A stretch of DNA of 64,000 nucleotides from Symbiodinium natans (GCA_905221605.1 CAJNDS010002723.1:388001-452000); one strand, 5' to 3'. Shown: positions 32,701 to 42,815, numbered from the stretch's first letter. The notes: generated by a model not told the origin, from the sequence alone. Numbers and translations: made by a program.

Positions 32701-35218
32701 TAGCTTGGTTTCCGGATGTCGCTGGGCGTGAAGTGGCGGGAGCTGACCTCGTGTCGTGACAAGGTCCTCGTCAGTTCCAGCAGTGGTCACGGCTTCAAGC
32801 AGCTGGAGGAGAGGTTGAGGCGCGGTGCCCTTTTTTGCCCTTTGTGCGAGTTTCTACATGCAGCCCGCTTCGAGCGTGCGGAGGGACAGGCGAGCAAACC
32901 AAGAGACAGACACTGCAGTTGCGCAGACCAACGATCTAGCCGTATACTTCCAATGTGCCCGCACCACCGCACGCTCGCGAATATTTTTCATGCTGTGCCG
33001 ACGACAAAGAGAATCGACCGGGCAAGCGCATGAAGCGTGACAACGGGTGCGCGGCTATCTGATAGCAAAACGCAATGGCGATGACGATGGCCAACATCTG
33101 CCCTACTCCAGTATGCCCCACACCATATGCCACACGCAGGTTTTCAAAAACCCAAAAGGCTCAAAATGCACCAGGCCACCTCTCCCGACATGGAACAGAG
33201 CTGCAAAAAGGAAAGCTGGACTCTGCTCTGTGTGGAGACGTGCGGAGAGCACAGAGGCGTGATGCTGTTGCAGGGTCCTGTGCCTCGTGCAGCTGGTGCA
33301 CCCTTTTTCCTGGCTGAAAGAATGAGAATCAAAAGATGTTGGGCCTAACCATGGGGAGTAGCCCCATCAGGAACTTAAGGCTTACTTAAGGGCTCGGAGG
33401 GACGTACACGCCGTGCAGTGTCTTGAAACATTCGTGCTTTGTGACGCTGGAGGCACCATCTTCTGCCAGAGGAGTCGGGTGGCTGAGTGTGTTTGATGTC
33501 GGCTTTGGCTCTCGCTTCGCTTGCAGGATCCCCGGTGGCTGTATGTCGTGGGCCGCGTGAACTCCGGCAAGTCCACATTCGTGAACCGTTTCTTGTGGTA
33601 CATTGGCTACAAGCTCCAGACTTAGTATCTTAGTGGGGGCATGTGGGAGCCGACGTGTGGCTTGATAGAGCCAAGACAGCAATGCTGCGAGACCGTCTGC
33701 AGCTATGACTTAGGCACAATGGGGCGGTCCACTACAAGCGAGCTGTGGGTGGTGTCACCCGCTCACCTGTGTCGGATGCCCAGCCTGTCCCTCCACTTCT
33801 CAGGCGATTCCTTCTTTGGGCCTTGGCCACCCCTAGGCCAGGCACGACGCTCCACTTCGTGTCCTTCGGCTTGCCGAAGGTACTGCCGAAAGGGGAGCTC
33901 ACAGTTGCTGCGCCACCGTGCGGCTACTGCTGTGACGCACCCTGTGACAGGGTTTCAGGCTCGTGGATTGCCCTGGAATACCATCACGACATCAGGCTAG
34001 GCTGGACTTCAAGGGGAGTTGGTCTCAGTGGCACGAGAACTTGCAAGAGTCTCAGGTCACTGCGCAACTTCAGGAGGCAATCGACCTGTATGCAGCTTCT
34101 TGCCTTATTTCGTAACCCAGTCACATCTGCCATTGGTTGTTGCTCTTCCCACTCTGCACGTCACGTGCTTGTCTTCTATTGGATTGCTTGGCATGCCAGC
34201 GTTGCTCCAGTGCGGCACTAAGGTGGTGCCTCGCAAGCGGATCAACTCGATTTCGTACGCCTTGCACACAGGTGGCTTTTTTCCTGACAAAGACAGTGCC
34301 AGTGTCTGTGTGTGTTGGTGTGCCCACGGTGTGTGTGGCCGACATGACCGCTTCGTCGGCCGCCCAGTTGCCCGCACGATGGCAGGGCAACCCGGACTGC
34401 CTTTGTGCATCCTTGCCATTTGTCCCCCCCCTCTCCACGCACGCTGGATGTGAGTCATGGGGGGGGTTGCAATTGCCGCAAAATGCAAAACGCAAACCTG
34501 GCTTCAGGCCAAAACTCCAACCATCTCCAACCCTTGAGCCGGCATCCGGCGCAGTAAAATCCAATGTCGAACCCCCTGAGACTTCAGGCGTCTCGTAAAC
34601 CACTCAAGCCTTGAAACCACTGGAAGAGGTCTTGGTTACATCTGTTGCCTGCCACACCATCAGCAGCAAGTAGCAACAACAGCAGTGCCAGCACAGCACG
34701 TTGAACCGGAGCGCGCTCTTGCGGTTGGTTTGACGCCATCTCAAAGCCTTTTCATGGGCTGATCTACATGCCAAACGGCCAGAGGCCTACGAGAATTCTT
34801 GGCCTGCAGGTCGCTCATTTCTGGCCGGTGCTTTGGTTCGCATCGACCAGGTGCAGGTGACATCCTCAAGATCGCAAACTGGTGAAGCATAAGATGATGA
34901 TCCATCTAGCCTGCCTGCTGAGAGGGCAACATCAGCTTTCTGACATCCTTCTTTGGCCTGAGCGTCACGATCCACGTTTGCAGCGGCCCCGGATCAGGGA
35001 ATTGTGGCCTGGGCTACTGGTGCATACTGGTGCCTGCTGCTCAGCAGAGGTCAGACTTGCAAAGTGGAGGAGAGTCTCCTCCCTTCTCTGATCGCCATCT
35101 TGGCTGCTTTGAGTTCACAAATCCCTTCTCCGGTTTCGGTCCCGTTCAGGACTTGCTGAGCCGGAAGGCCGGCAACTTCTTCTATCCGCCTCACAGCCGC
35201 AGCTCGTCCCATAAATAA
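26709..35218 (+). CDS. Circularly permuted GTPase, YqeH/NOA1 family
   Basis: Family members bind GTP and assist small-ribosomal-subunit assembly in bacteria and organelles; here an organellar role is inferred, not shown. Exons: 26,709-26,827 (CHGCGAW, HGY); 26,889-26,925 (VPEEAREKF); about 27,285-27,340 (LVCQRCYRLQHY), completing a CxxC/CxxC zinc finger; 27,592-27,640 (EIVEKIVRRIRMKL); 32,144-32,185 (VLMVVDLLDFESSV); 32,359-32,393 (VPELFDACRNR); 32,482-32,548 (FEVIVVVNKVDCL, G4); 32,624-32,695 (LKVWVRRMSRQIRNVHTNDV); 32,764-32,819 (VLVSSSSGHGFKQLEERL, G5); 33,527-33,615 (YVVGRVNSGKSTFVNRF, P-loop G1); 33,804-33,879 (PRPGTTLHFVSFGLPK, G2); 33,951-33,994 (RLVDCPGIPSRHQ, G3); 34,223-34,271 (PRKRINSISYALHTG); 34,810-34,850 (SFLAGALVRIDQ); 34,925-34,982 (ISFLTSFFGLSVTIHVC); 35,150-35,218 (LLSRKAGNFFYPPHS, TAA stop). 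The G4-G5-G1-G2-G3 order is the family hallmark. Phases fit across several junctions but not at every one, so small exons are missing. Start unknown. Confidence 0.88.
26985..27025. repeat. TA/GTATA microsatellite
   Basis: AAATAAATATGTGTATATAT and TA repeats in the GTPase intron between its second and third recognised exons. Confidence 0.8.
28170..29624 (+). CDS. Glycosyltransferase-like type II membrane protein, intronless
   Basis: A single 484-codon ORF, the longest in the window and the only long uninterrupted gene. Residues about 8-30 (CKICLLVLLSTLALTVPLVF) form a signal anchor after a short basic start, which supports the ATG at 28,170. Residues about 110-175 are Cys-rich (CAAQWDECSCYGKVRWGN, HCECQV). 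The C-terminal half resembles GT-A-fold nucleotide-sugar transferases I recall from dinoflagellates: YPIVVLHMGLALPMHWTP, a 'tGihLshDs..lPGiDqLF' segment at residues 361-378, then PWPILPAHF. In related proteins I would expect an LDADQF-like acidic motif where this one has LSHDSL, so metal binding may be altered. Likely a Golgi/ER lumenal enzyme; donor and acceptor unknown. It lies wholly inside the 4.5-kb intron of the surrounding GTPase gene, on the same strand. Confidence 0.7.
   Translation: MLSRQWSCKICLLVLLSTLALTVPLVFSQILDMGSVSQTGDWRWVRSQNAQLRKAARLSREAWPLPANWQPKPYEFVPVMKVLDPQVNQSFAPVADIRVNRSNQSKNIWLHCAAQWDECSCYGKVRWGNAGFWQIIPLQSATKSNRVKCQVGKEPGFPALNDVRPGDDQKHCECQVNTASQVFAYINVLSLSKADRKYITAEPVASCATFQQDASPAGQLLWEGIEGVCEQGSQGSKQSEPGSHALPSKEMTQAMRVFASAAFTKNYQRLYQKGWLQRGFVSYFKGPPHSEQAQLMELLIDSVHQFSVYPIVVLHMGLALPMHWTPSVFPRLAVLSVKELPSSVKQSATVLQAALLARVETGIFLSHDSLVLPGIDQLFRTLDAEVTPEHPWPILPAHFLDKTADKSESLWSHFCVEQSCPRQTMRWSQLGLSWSRFSLPFIGSTLRALFRDETLPGQAPYQPLRLRKVAGAEESCRQQRSVAV
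29630..31140. other. Intronic stretch, no gene seen
   Basis: Part of the long GTPase intron. Open frames at 29,921-30,304 and 30,369-30,944 show no recognisable domain. No repeat array seen. Confidence 0.35.
31157..31740 (+). CDS. Coding-like exons inside the GTPase intron, possibly DCP2-like
   Basis: After a T-rich stretch and a GATGTAG acceptor, an open frame of about 110 residues starts EIGELRWCKIDLPDISEVEE and continues through YPDGIPKVFTYLRFTADL to a stop at 31,489-31,491. The EIxELRWxKIDxLP pattern resembles the segment after the NUDIX box in mRNA-decapping DCP2-like proteins, but no NUDIX box (GX5EX7REUXEEXGU) was found upstream, so the name is weak. A further Ser/Arg-rich block (31,490-31,700, KVQQKLRQSRATFQRRSRSL) may be its next exon. 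It lies between the GTPase exons at 27.6 and 32.1 kb. Confidence 0.3.
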
Positions 35219-35659
35219 AGACATGGCCTGTGTTGTGAGTCTTGCTCACTCCTTGACCAGTCGTGACCTTAAGTTTGAGTCTAGTTGTGTGATTGTTGTT
35301 TAGCCTGGTACATCGTGGCAACATTCAGGTGAAGATTGCGAGCGGCTGGGTCCGCTGGTGCGTCATCGCGTAGAGGCCCCCTCACATGAAACGCGCTCGT
35401 TGAAGCACGAGCCTGGCTTGCATTCTGCATATTTCCGCATCCTTAGACCCATCTCCAGGTCTTTGGCAGCAGTGACCGGGCCTGGGACGACATCGCGGCC
35501 CAGCTGCAACAAACTCCCAAGCCCAAAACCCTCAGCCCTGCTTTGCTAGCAGCTACAAGTTGCTACTCGTAGTTCCGTAGGTCATCGCCGGCATGGGACG
35601 GGTCCTCAGCTAGCTCTTGATCTTCGTGTCTGGGCCGAGCCGGGACGTGTGCCTCTTTC

Positions 35660-36777
35660 AGGGTGGGTGTCCATCAGCGGCTATGGCACCAAAGTCCTTG
35701 ATGTTTGGGTCCCAAAAGGACAGCCGCAGACTCGCCTCAATTTGGGGAGGTGAGACCTGAATCATGGGGGCCTTTCTTGGTGGCTTTGATCATGTTTTGT
35801 CTTGTATATTCCCTAGACTTATCCTCAAGGACCTTTGTTCAGGGAGCCCCAAAAGGACCCGACAAAAAAGGAGTTTGGGGAGCTGGGAGCGGCCCCCCCA
35901 CTGGCGAAGGAGTCAAAGTTTTTCGGCGCCCGGCACTGATGCCGCAGGAAATGCGCAGCCGCGGAATCACCAGGCACAACTTCGAGGGGCACAATTTCTG
36001 GGGGCTTACTTCGGGCGCCCCTGCAACCATGGCGCAGTGCCACTTGTTGCGCTCGAGGTTTCACGTCAACCACCGTGCAAGAAGCCCAAAGATCTTCCGC
36101 AAGAAGAATGGCATCGTCAAGGCCAAGTGCCACAGAGTGCCACGGAGTGCCACGGAGTACCGCGGAGTGCCACGTGGCATATTGCAATCATGGGAGCCAA
36201 TCAGATGCACGAAGATACTTTGGTGGTCAGGCGCGCCAAGACAAAGAGCTGCGCGACAAGCTACGTGCCGAGCAGGAGATTCGGATGACATGATGGCCAT
36301 GTGGGCAGTGCCACTCACTTTTGAATGAGCATGTCTTGTTACAAGCAGCCCCAAGTCCTGAGAGTCCTACTAAATGCCAGAAGCACCTGCCTCTCCTCAC
36401 TTCGTAAGGTGGGCCTGAAGCCCTACCGTAAAGCTTCGAGCCCCTTCAACCCAACATCCGTGGCCGTGCCACAGCTGGGGCCTTTGAACAGGCTGAGATC
36501 GAAGCCCAGCAGGCCTTTGTCTGATGTGAGCTACCGTAAACATGTTTGCAAATTGTATCATACGCAAAATCTATCTACCTATCTGTATATCTTTACATAC
36601 TGTTCTTATACGATATGGCTCAGCCAGGTCCTGTCTTTGCTGCTTGCTCAGAGCTCGCAGGCTGCCACGGTGGATGTCCCCGATGATGTCGTCTGGGACT
36701 TTGTTCACAGTGCTTTGCCAGCGCGGGTATCGTCTGTTAGCGATGAGATCGGGTACTTGAGGCGTTTGTTGACATGA
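35660..36777 (+). CDS. Unrecognised multi-exon gene with clear C-terminus
   Basis: Coding-like blocks: 35,661-35,751 after a TTTCAG acceptor and before GTGAGA (GWVSISGYGTKVLDVWVPKG then QPQTRLNLG), about 36,200-36,290 (ARQDKELRDKLRAEQEIR), about 36,450-36,515 (GRATAGAFEQAEIEAQQAFV) and 36,659-36,777 (VDVPDDVVWDFVHSALPARV then SDEIGYLRRLLT and TGA). The first block recalls short 'GWVS' modules in dinoflagellate proteins, but I cannot name the family. A 10-bp AGTGCCACGG-type repeat sits at 36,128-36,175, probably in an intron. Confidence 0.35.
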
Positions 36778-37240
36778 GCGAGTTCGAGCTCCCACCGGGG
36801 CCCTTCACTCGGCCGATGGTCTTTCTTTCTTTCTCTCTCTGTCTCCAAGCTCCAACCCTGCAATATCCTGCAATGCTGTCTTCAGTCCAGGTACTCCATG
36901 GCAGAGCCTGCTTCAGAGCAACCAAAGTGAGCTGTGTTGCAAGGTCAAAAATGGTGTGTCCGAATGCGGTTCCTGAAGCATGCTGTGCGCGATAAGCTCT
37001 CTTCGGGAAAAGCTGGCTTGGATCCGGCCCTGGAGAGGCCCTAAACCACAACGGCGCGGCCCTAAATTGCTCTAAGTTAGGACGGGGTGTTTTCATGTGT
37101 TTTCAGTACAGTATTCTTAGTTCGCCCTTCAGCTGTTCTCTCGGTTAACCCTTTTCTTCTGTGCTGGGCCGAAGGCCTCGAGCGCAACGCTATGCAACAC
37201 TCCTTTTGCCTGACCTGAGACCAGTGCCGAAAATCGCAGC

Positions 37241-37666
37241 ATGCTTTTCGGCTTCCTGAGACACGCGGGCGCCCCTCGCCATTTTGGCCTTCGTCACCTG
37301 TCGCAAGCCATGCCGGCGGCGGTTGCTCCTCGGAGTGCAGAAAAGGTGAGAATCTGAGGGTGAAAGGCTGAGAAGCTCGAAGCTAAGGAGATTCAGTACT
37401 GCGGAGGCTGAGGCTACGGCAAGCATTCCAAAGCTGCCATCCAGCTGATCCAGACCAAGTTGCCTGGCAAGGCCTGTCGGGCGGTAGGGAGGCAGGCACA
37501 GTGGTCAGAGCCAATTTCAGAGCCTGAGGAGATCAGCTTCTCTGAGATCAAGGATCCGGGTGTGACCGGGAACTTCGAAATCAAGGTGAATGGTGCATTG
37601 GTGCACTCCAAGAAGACGCAGGGCTCGGAGCTCGTGAAGACTCGGGTAGCCATGGTAGCCTGCTGA
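37241..37666 (+). CDS. SELENOW: Selenoprotein W-like (Rdx family) with in-frame UGA
   Basis: SelW/Rdx proteins are small thioredoxin-fold redox proteins with a CxxU or CxxC site. The frame from 37,364 reads EIQYCGG then TGA at 37,409-37,411, then GYGKHSKAAIQLIQTKLPGK; the TGA sits exactly at the Sec position of the CxxU motif. The same frame continues to GVTGNFEIKVNGALVHSKKT, matching the C-terminal 'tGxFEVxVxGxLxHSKK' block of the family, and ends at TGA 37,664-37,666. An ATG at 37,241 opens a basic, mitochondrion-like leader (MLFGFLRHAGAPRHFGLRH) that ends at an AAAAG|GTGAGA donor at 37,345, but the gap to the core is only about 27 nt, too short for a normal intron, so the join is unsettled. 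About 30 residues between PGK and the FEIKV block are longer than in animal SelW. The last residues may continue in another exon. No SECIS element was convincingly located. Confidence 0.75.
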
Positions 37667-38064
37667 GGGGCTGAATTCAGTGCCCAGGTCACGGTTTCTT
37701 GCACAACTGCGACGCTGCCCAGCAGGCAGCTGTACTCGCCGCTTGATTGCATCTTACCCTCGCACTTGCCTTGATTACGAATCCGTGCGGGTGGCGGACA
37801 ATGGCCCAAGGATGCGATCTCCAAAGCGGCTTAGGCGCGCCGCAGCAGCTCTGCAAAATGTAGAGTTGCGGAGTTAATGCTGGGTTGCTGATCTTAAGAA
37901 AGAACTCAACTATCGGCAAGACGTTGTCTGCGAGGGTGCAGCTTTTTCTGACAGAAGTGAAAGACCAGCAACTTGCAGCCACGGAGATTTTCGGCGCGCA
38001 ACGCCGTGTGCCTTACAAGCCCAGGTTTGCGATGCATAGGAGCTCCCACGGATGACGGCTGGCT

Positions 38065-38385
38065 GTGCTTTTCCTAAAGCTTTCCAGCCTGAGAGTGGGC
38101 TGTGAATCGCAAGGGCACCAGGGATCTTGTGGGAGCAGTTTTCAAGCGTCGCTGTGCCTAAAAGGCCTCAAGCACGTAGCTGACCCTTGCAAAGAAGCCC
38201 TCCCAAAAAGCTGCAAGAAAGCTGAGTCAGAGAGCATTGGGATAGGCTTGCCAAGGGGCAACTTCAACCTCAGTTTGGAGAGCGCCCAGCTGCTTGTTGG
38301 CCCCAAGCGCCCATGCGCTGCAATTCTGGTGGGGGCCGCTCTACCCTGCAAGGAGCCGATGCAAGATGACAAGTTCGCAAGCTGA
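38065..38385 (+). CDS. Candidate coding block, unknown
   Basis: An open frame of 106 residues with Cys- and Lys-rich text (LKHVADPCKEALPKSCKKAE) closing at TGA 38,383-38,385. It lies downstream of the selenoprotein gene and could be coding or part of its 3' region. No family seen. The 37,667-38,065 stretch holds only short frames. Confidence 0.25.
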   Translation: MLFLKLSSLRVGCESQGHQGSCGSSFQASLCLKGLKHVADPCKEALPKSCKKAESESIGIGLPRGNFNLSLESAQLLVGPKRPCAAILVGAALPCKEPMQDDKFAS

Positions 38386-39016
38386 GTCGGAGGCTTCCCA
38401 AGTTCAAGACACCCAAGATGCTAACAATTTTTAGCCTTCAGGGAAGCGAACTGAGGCGGGCTGACATGGGACATAAACTGGGCCAACGGTCCCACAACAT
38501 CCCTAACCCGCCTTTTGGCTCAACCTCAAGCCTCCACCCACGTCACAACCCAGAACACGTCCGTAGAATCCACGGTAAGGGAGCCATGGAAACCAGCAAT
38601 GGAGCGTGTTGAGCCACCTGTGCCCATCTGAACGCGCGACGCAACATGGCAGGCTTCCTGCAGAGGACGAGAGGGGGAATGGAGGGCAATCGGCCTGAGG
38701 GATTGGGGTTACCTTGGGGGTAGTACCTGGGGTTTCATGTTCGACATGCCGCAGGACCCTCAGAATCACGGGGAGGGCAGTCAAAGCAGGGCTGACGCCC
38801 AGCTTGGTGTCCAGCACTTACAATGAAAGGGTGGCAAGGGGCAAGGAGACTGGGCAGTTCCACAGAAGAGACACCGATGATCATCGACCGATGCAGGTCT
38901 TATTTCTTCTGGATTGGATGCATTACAACCATGTACGCCGCGTCTGGAACTCATCTTAGTATCATCTTAGTGGAGAGTCTGTGGATCCTTTGCACTAGGC
39001 CGTTCTGCCTTTGCAG

Positions 39017-40319
39017 GTGGGCCTTCATCTCTTACACCCCTATTGATGAGTTCTTGTGCGCCATCCCAGGGGAGGCAGGGCTGGGAGGTGCTGAGACAGC
39101 GACACCCACAACATGCAGGAGATCTCCAACATGACCTATATGGTAATATAGCAAATAGGCTAATAGGTAGGGCACCTTGTCCCAAGAAGACACAAGCAAG
39201 CCGAGCATGTTGGGCTCAGACTTGCTGGCTGGTACCTGTACTTGCCCGGAGGTGAATGTCACCAATGGATGGACTGTGGCCGTCTGAGCGAGCTGAGCAC
39301 GTACTCGTACCAATGCAAGTGCCGTTTGGCGAAGGAACTCGGAACACTGCATGATCCAGCGACTGCTTGCTTGCACCTTCTAGGTCGGATGTGGGAACTG
39401 CAGTGACAGTCTGATGTTATGCACTGACCTGAGATGTCAGCCTGGGAATGGTTACAGTCCAGTGTGCCCCATCGATCCCAATCACATGCGGAGCATAGGT
39501 GAAAAGTCGGACTGCTGGAGACATGCCCCAACCTCAGGGATGCTTGCATGCTACTTGCGTCTGCTTACGGGCAGCCTTGCGGGTCAGTATCGACATATAT
39601 CCGAATATATCCACCCAGCCATCAGATGACATTGGCTACTGGGCCGGAAGAGCTGCAACGAGCTACTGAGTTGGTCGACATGGGCTTCAGGCCTTCAATC
39701 TCACGTGGCAGTTGGATGCTGCGGTCGACGTCTGAGCCTTCCCTCAGCAACCTCCCTCGTACAAACACTATTACATTATTATGTTAGAGTATTGTTACAT
39801 TGAATATGTTTAGAAAATATTTAATGGCTACCGCCAATGCCGCCGACCCCATCACAAGAATTGAAGCACGCTCTGCCCGGCTCAACCCCGACAGGAGGCC
39901 GCAGGTCCCCACTCCACCCCTACTGTCGAGATTAATCGGGGGATTGTTCGCAGATGGAGTAGCGAGACAAGGGCTCTGTGAGCAACGCTGCACGCAGTTT
40001 ATGTGGATAGACCCTCTCTCTGCCTCTCTCTCTCGCTCTCTTTCTCTCTACAGGTGCCTCAAGGTGTCCTGTTCGCAGCTTCTGCATCGCGGCATATCAC
40101 GGCCAAGTGCTGGAATCTGCATTGGCGCGAAGTTGCGAGTCCCAGGACACCCACTTGGTCCTGCGAGAGAAAGCTGTCGAGGGCAGCCCTTTGCATCGCT
40201 GGATGCAGACCTGGCGCTGCTCCTATTGTACCTGCATCCAAGAAGAGCAATCACCTTTGCAAACCTTTCATTTATGTTGCACGAGACTCGGAATGCCTGA
40301 CTTACTGAACTTGCTCTAA
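39017..40319 (+). CDS. Cys-rich unknown protein, several exons
   Basis: Exon 39,017-39,117 follows CTTTGCAG and ends before a GA donor (TGCAG|GAGATC); it reads WAFISYTPIDEFLCAIPGEA. Further blocks: 39,190-39,270 (MLGSDLLAGTCTCPEVNVTN), about 39,300-39,400 (YSYQCKCRLAKELGTLHDPA), 39,420-39,500 (CTDLRCQPGNGYSPVCPIDP) and a block after a strong CT-rich tract and acceptor at 40,052, open to 40,319 (ARSCESQDTHLVLREKAVEG). Repeated Cys pairs suggest an extracellular, disulfide-bonded protein. No known Cys-rich fold can be assigned. Confidence 0.35.
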
Positions 40320-40649
40320 GCCTAAGGTGGGCGCAGTGAATGCTATCCCTACTTGGATGAGCCTTACTCCTGCTGCAGCAATTGCCGCCTCACGATGGGC
40401 GAGTTTGGAACAGGGGAGGATTTGGAGGATGGGTTGTATTTTCGAGGGGCTGAGTCTGGGGATTCACCGCGCATTTTTCGTTCGACTGCCCGGAACAGTT
40501 CCTGGTCCGACTCCCAGCTTCTTGGATGCAGCAGATGTTATCGCGTCTGAAGCTGCCCAAAGAGATTGCCAACCCGAGATGCCACATAAGCGCGACGTAA
40601 ACGTCCGACTAGCTGCAGATGCCGGCTTTGTAGTTAATCAGGTAGCGTT

Positions 40650-40680
40650 CATACACATATACATATACATTTCCATATAC

Positions 40681-40738
<58 letters not shown>
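40650..40738. repeat. (TATATG)n microsatellite
   Basis: About 13 TATATG/TACATA hexanucleotides, upstream of the SF3B4 exon and probably intronic. Confidence 0.9.
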
Positions 40739-40739
<1 letters not shown>

Positions 40740-40973
40740 ACTATGTATATGCTACTGTCGCTGGTGAACGCATATAGGGTTCCTTATACAGACTGGCGCT
40801 GCAGACCTGATTCGTGCCGAGATGCAATTTGGCCAAGCAGCCAACTTCAGATTGTCTCAGAAAAAGAACGAATTCAGGGCAAGCCCTGTGGCCATGTGCG
40901 AGTTCTGTGTTTTCTCCCACTCTCCCACTTCTCCCACTCGCCCACTGTCTGTTTTTCTGTCCCTCTTCCCGAG

Positions 40974-41042
40974 GTACGGCTTCGTAGAGTTCCCGGACGA
41001 GGAAGATGCAGATTATGCTATCAAGATCATGAACATGATCAG
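40974..41042 (+). CDS. SF3B4: SF3B4 (SAP49) exon, RRM1
   Basis: SF3B4 is the RRM-containing subunit of the U2 snRNP SF3b complex, which acts in branch-site recognition. The exon follows a CT-rich tract and CCCGAG acceptor and ends before a GC donor (ATCAG|GCTCTC). It reads [20 protein letters not shown] then MI. YGFVEF is the RNP1 motif, and the [14 protein letters not shown] stretch is characteristic of SF3B4 RRM1 rather than RRMs in general. Neither the preceding exon (VYVGNLD, RNP2) nor following exons (GKPIRVNKA, RRM2) could be found within a few kb, so this is a fragment of either a gene with large introns or a broken copy. A LINE fragment starts about 0.9 kb downstream. Confidence 0.75.
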
Positions 41043-41049
41043 GCTCTCA

Positions 41050-41900
41050 GCTCTCCCCTTCCTCCCTCTCTCTATTAACCCCCCGAGCCGGGCCTGTGTA
41101 TTATAGAGGGTGACGCAACATTTTTTTAAAAGTGAGTCGGGCTGGGCCTTGGGGCCTCGTTTCGTAAGATAATTGAATAAGGGTTTAGATGCAACCGGCC
41201 AAGCTTAGCTTCCTGGATTTTCCGGGCTATAGCTCTTTGAGATTCCTGGAACACGAGGTCCTCAGGGCGTGAAGCTTTCAGGCCTGGAATAAACTTGTGT
41301 GATAATAGCGGGTGACCCCAACAGATTAGTTCGCTGAATAATTTTGGAAAACTTGTGATTATAGCGCCTGCCGACACAAAACCGAGTGCCAGATTAATCG
41401 TCGTTCATCCAGCATTGCATGAGCATTGCCACATTCTGGCAGCATCCCCAAAAAAGCTCTCGCTAAGGAAACTCTTGAGGAGATGCCTGAGAACTTTCAG
41501 AATCAAAGAATTGTTACACACGACTTCTGCTCGTCTGCAGCCGGGCGTGTAAGCCAACGGGAGTATTTCTGCCAGCCATGTGGTTGTGGACCCTTTCATG
41601 ATAAGGCAAACGTTGAGACAAGCGTCTTGAAGGTGCCGCCATATTCTCTCTTCTTCATGCGGGCAGCGCGGCCCCTCTCTGCAGATCTTCGTGTTCTGTG
41701 AGGAAATGGCCGGCTTGCAGGATGGCGCTGAAGGTCTGCGCAACCCGTCTACATTCCGCGAAAAAAGGCACCGCTCCGTGGAGTTGCCGACTCGAAAGCT
41801 GCGAGTACACTGCACACTGTCATACACTGTCTCTGTCTGCTCAGAGCGTCGTTGTGTTTGTAATTGTTTGTGTCTGACGAATCAAGGCCAGCCCCGGCTT
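41050..41900. other. No confident gene
   Basis: Short frames only. A partial direct repeat (ACTTGTGTGATAATAGCG and ACTTGTGATTATAGCG) occurs near 41,292 and 41,350. Function unknown. Confidence 0.35.
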
Positions 41901-41910
41901 TCCTGGTGAC

Positions 41911-42815
41911 GCGGGCGCCCCGGCGCAACCACCGGTTGACGACAGTGCTGCACGGCTTGCGCCGACCCCTGGCGCCGCTGTCCCGACCCAATTGGACACA
42001 GGCAGCTCTCGCCTCGCTTTGTTTCGGGTTGAGGAGAGTCCCGCTGCCGACCGCCTTGCACCGCCCCCGAGCGCTGCCGTCCCTGACCAACCGGAGGACC
42101 CTGCTGCGGCATCGGCGCGCGTTCCTGCTGCCGCGTGGGCACAGCTCGATACCTTCGCCGTTCGCTTGCCCACCATGCAGGGCGTGCCAGCTTTCCTGCG
42201 GCCCGGCCTCCGTCAAGCCTACACTTACACGTTCTGCCTCCTCGCTCTGCGCGAGGCGCACGCGCGTAACGGCGAGATACAGCAAGCCCGAACGTGGAAC
42301 CTCTTCCTGCTCGTGCCGCGCATGCTTCTCTTCCGCGCGCGAGTCGCCGGCACCGTCGAAAGCGAGGCGCTGCTTCAACGAGTGCGCGACTTCCTCGACG
42401 GACGATGGAGTGCCCTGTTGACAGCGGCGCGAGCCGAGGCCGACCCGCGCGGCCGCGTGCGACGCGCTCATGACGACGCTGCCGAGGCGGGCCTCCGGCA
42501 GCGGGAAGCCGCTGGTGCGCACGTCCGCAGGGGCGAGGTGTCCACGGGCCGAAGTGTGCTGACGGCCTTGGCCCCAGGTACCCACGCTACCCCCCGCTTC
42601 AGCTCCCGCCCGCGCCCTTACAGACGCTGCCGTCGGTCAGGCTTTGCGGTCATCTAGGCGTAGAAAACTCGTGGAACCGCTGCCGGGCTGTCGGGCGCCA
42701 CGTGTGAGCATTATAAGGTTCTGTTCGACGACGCCGAAGCACTCGAGCTGTTCGCGCACGCCGCGAACTTGCTCGCTCAGCCCGGGATCGCGACTGGCGA
42801 CACGTTCCCCTGGCA
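41911..42815 (+). mobile_element. Dinoflagellate LINE-type retrotransposon fragment
   Basis: A high-GC open frame (41,911-42,657) encodes text I recognise from the region before the reverse transcriptase domain of dinoflagellate non-LTR retrotransposons: VRLPTMQGVPAFLRPGLRQA, ARTWNLFLLVPRMLLFRARV and an Arg-rich stretch ending EVSTGRSVLTALAPGT. In a shifted frame at about 42,708-42,812 comes YKVLFDDAEALELFAHAANL joined directly to GIATGDTF, which in intact elements I would expect to be separated by a longer stretch. So the element has a frameshift or stop at 42,655 and an internal deletion. It is then truncated before the catalytic YxDD region. It is degenerate and not autonomous. Its GC content differs sharply from the T-rich sequence to the right. 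Confidence 0.65.

Noticed and set aside
40327..40740. AGFVVNQ text as the exon before the SF3B4 RRM1 exon (cf. QAGPVVN)
   Set aside because: The residues before it (MPHKRDVNVRLAAD) do not match SF3B4, so the similarity is probably chance.
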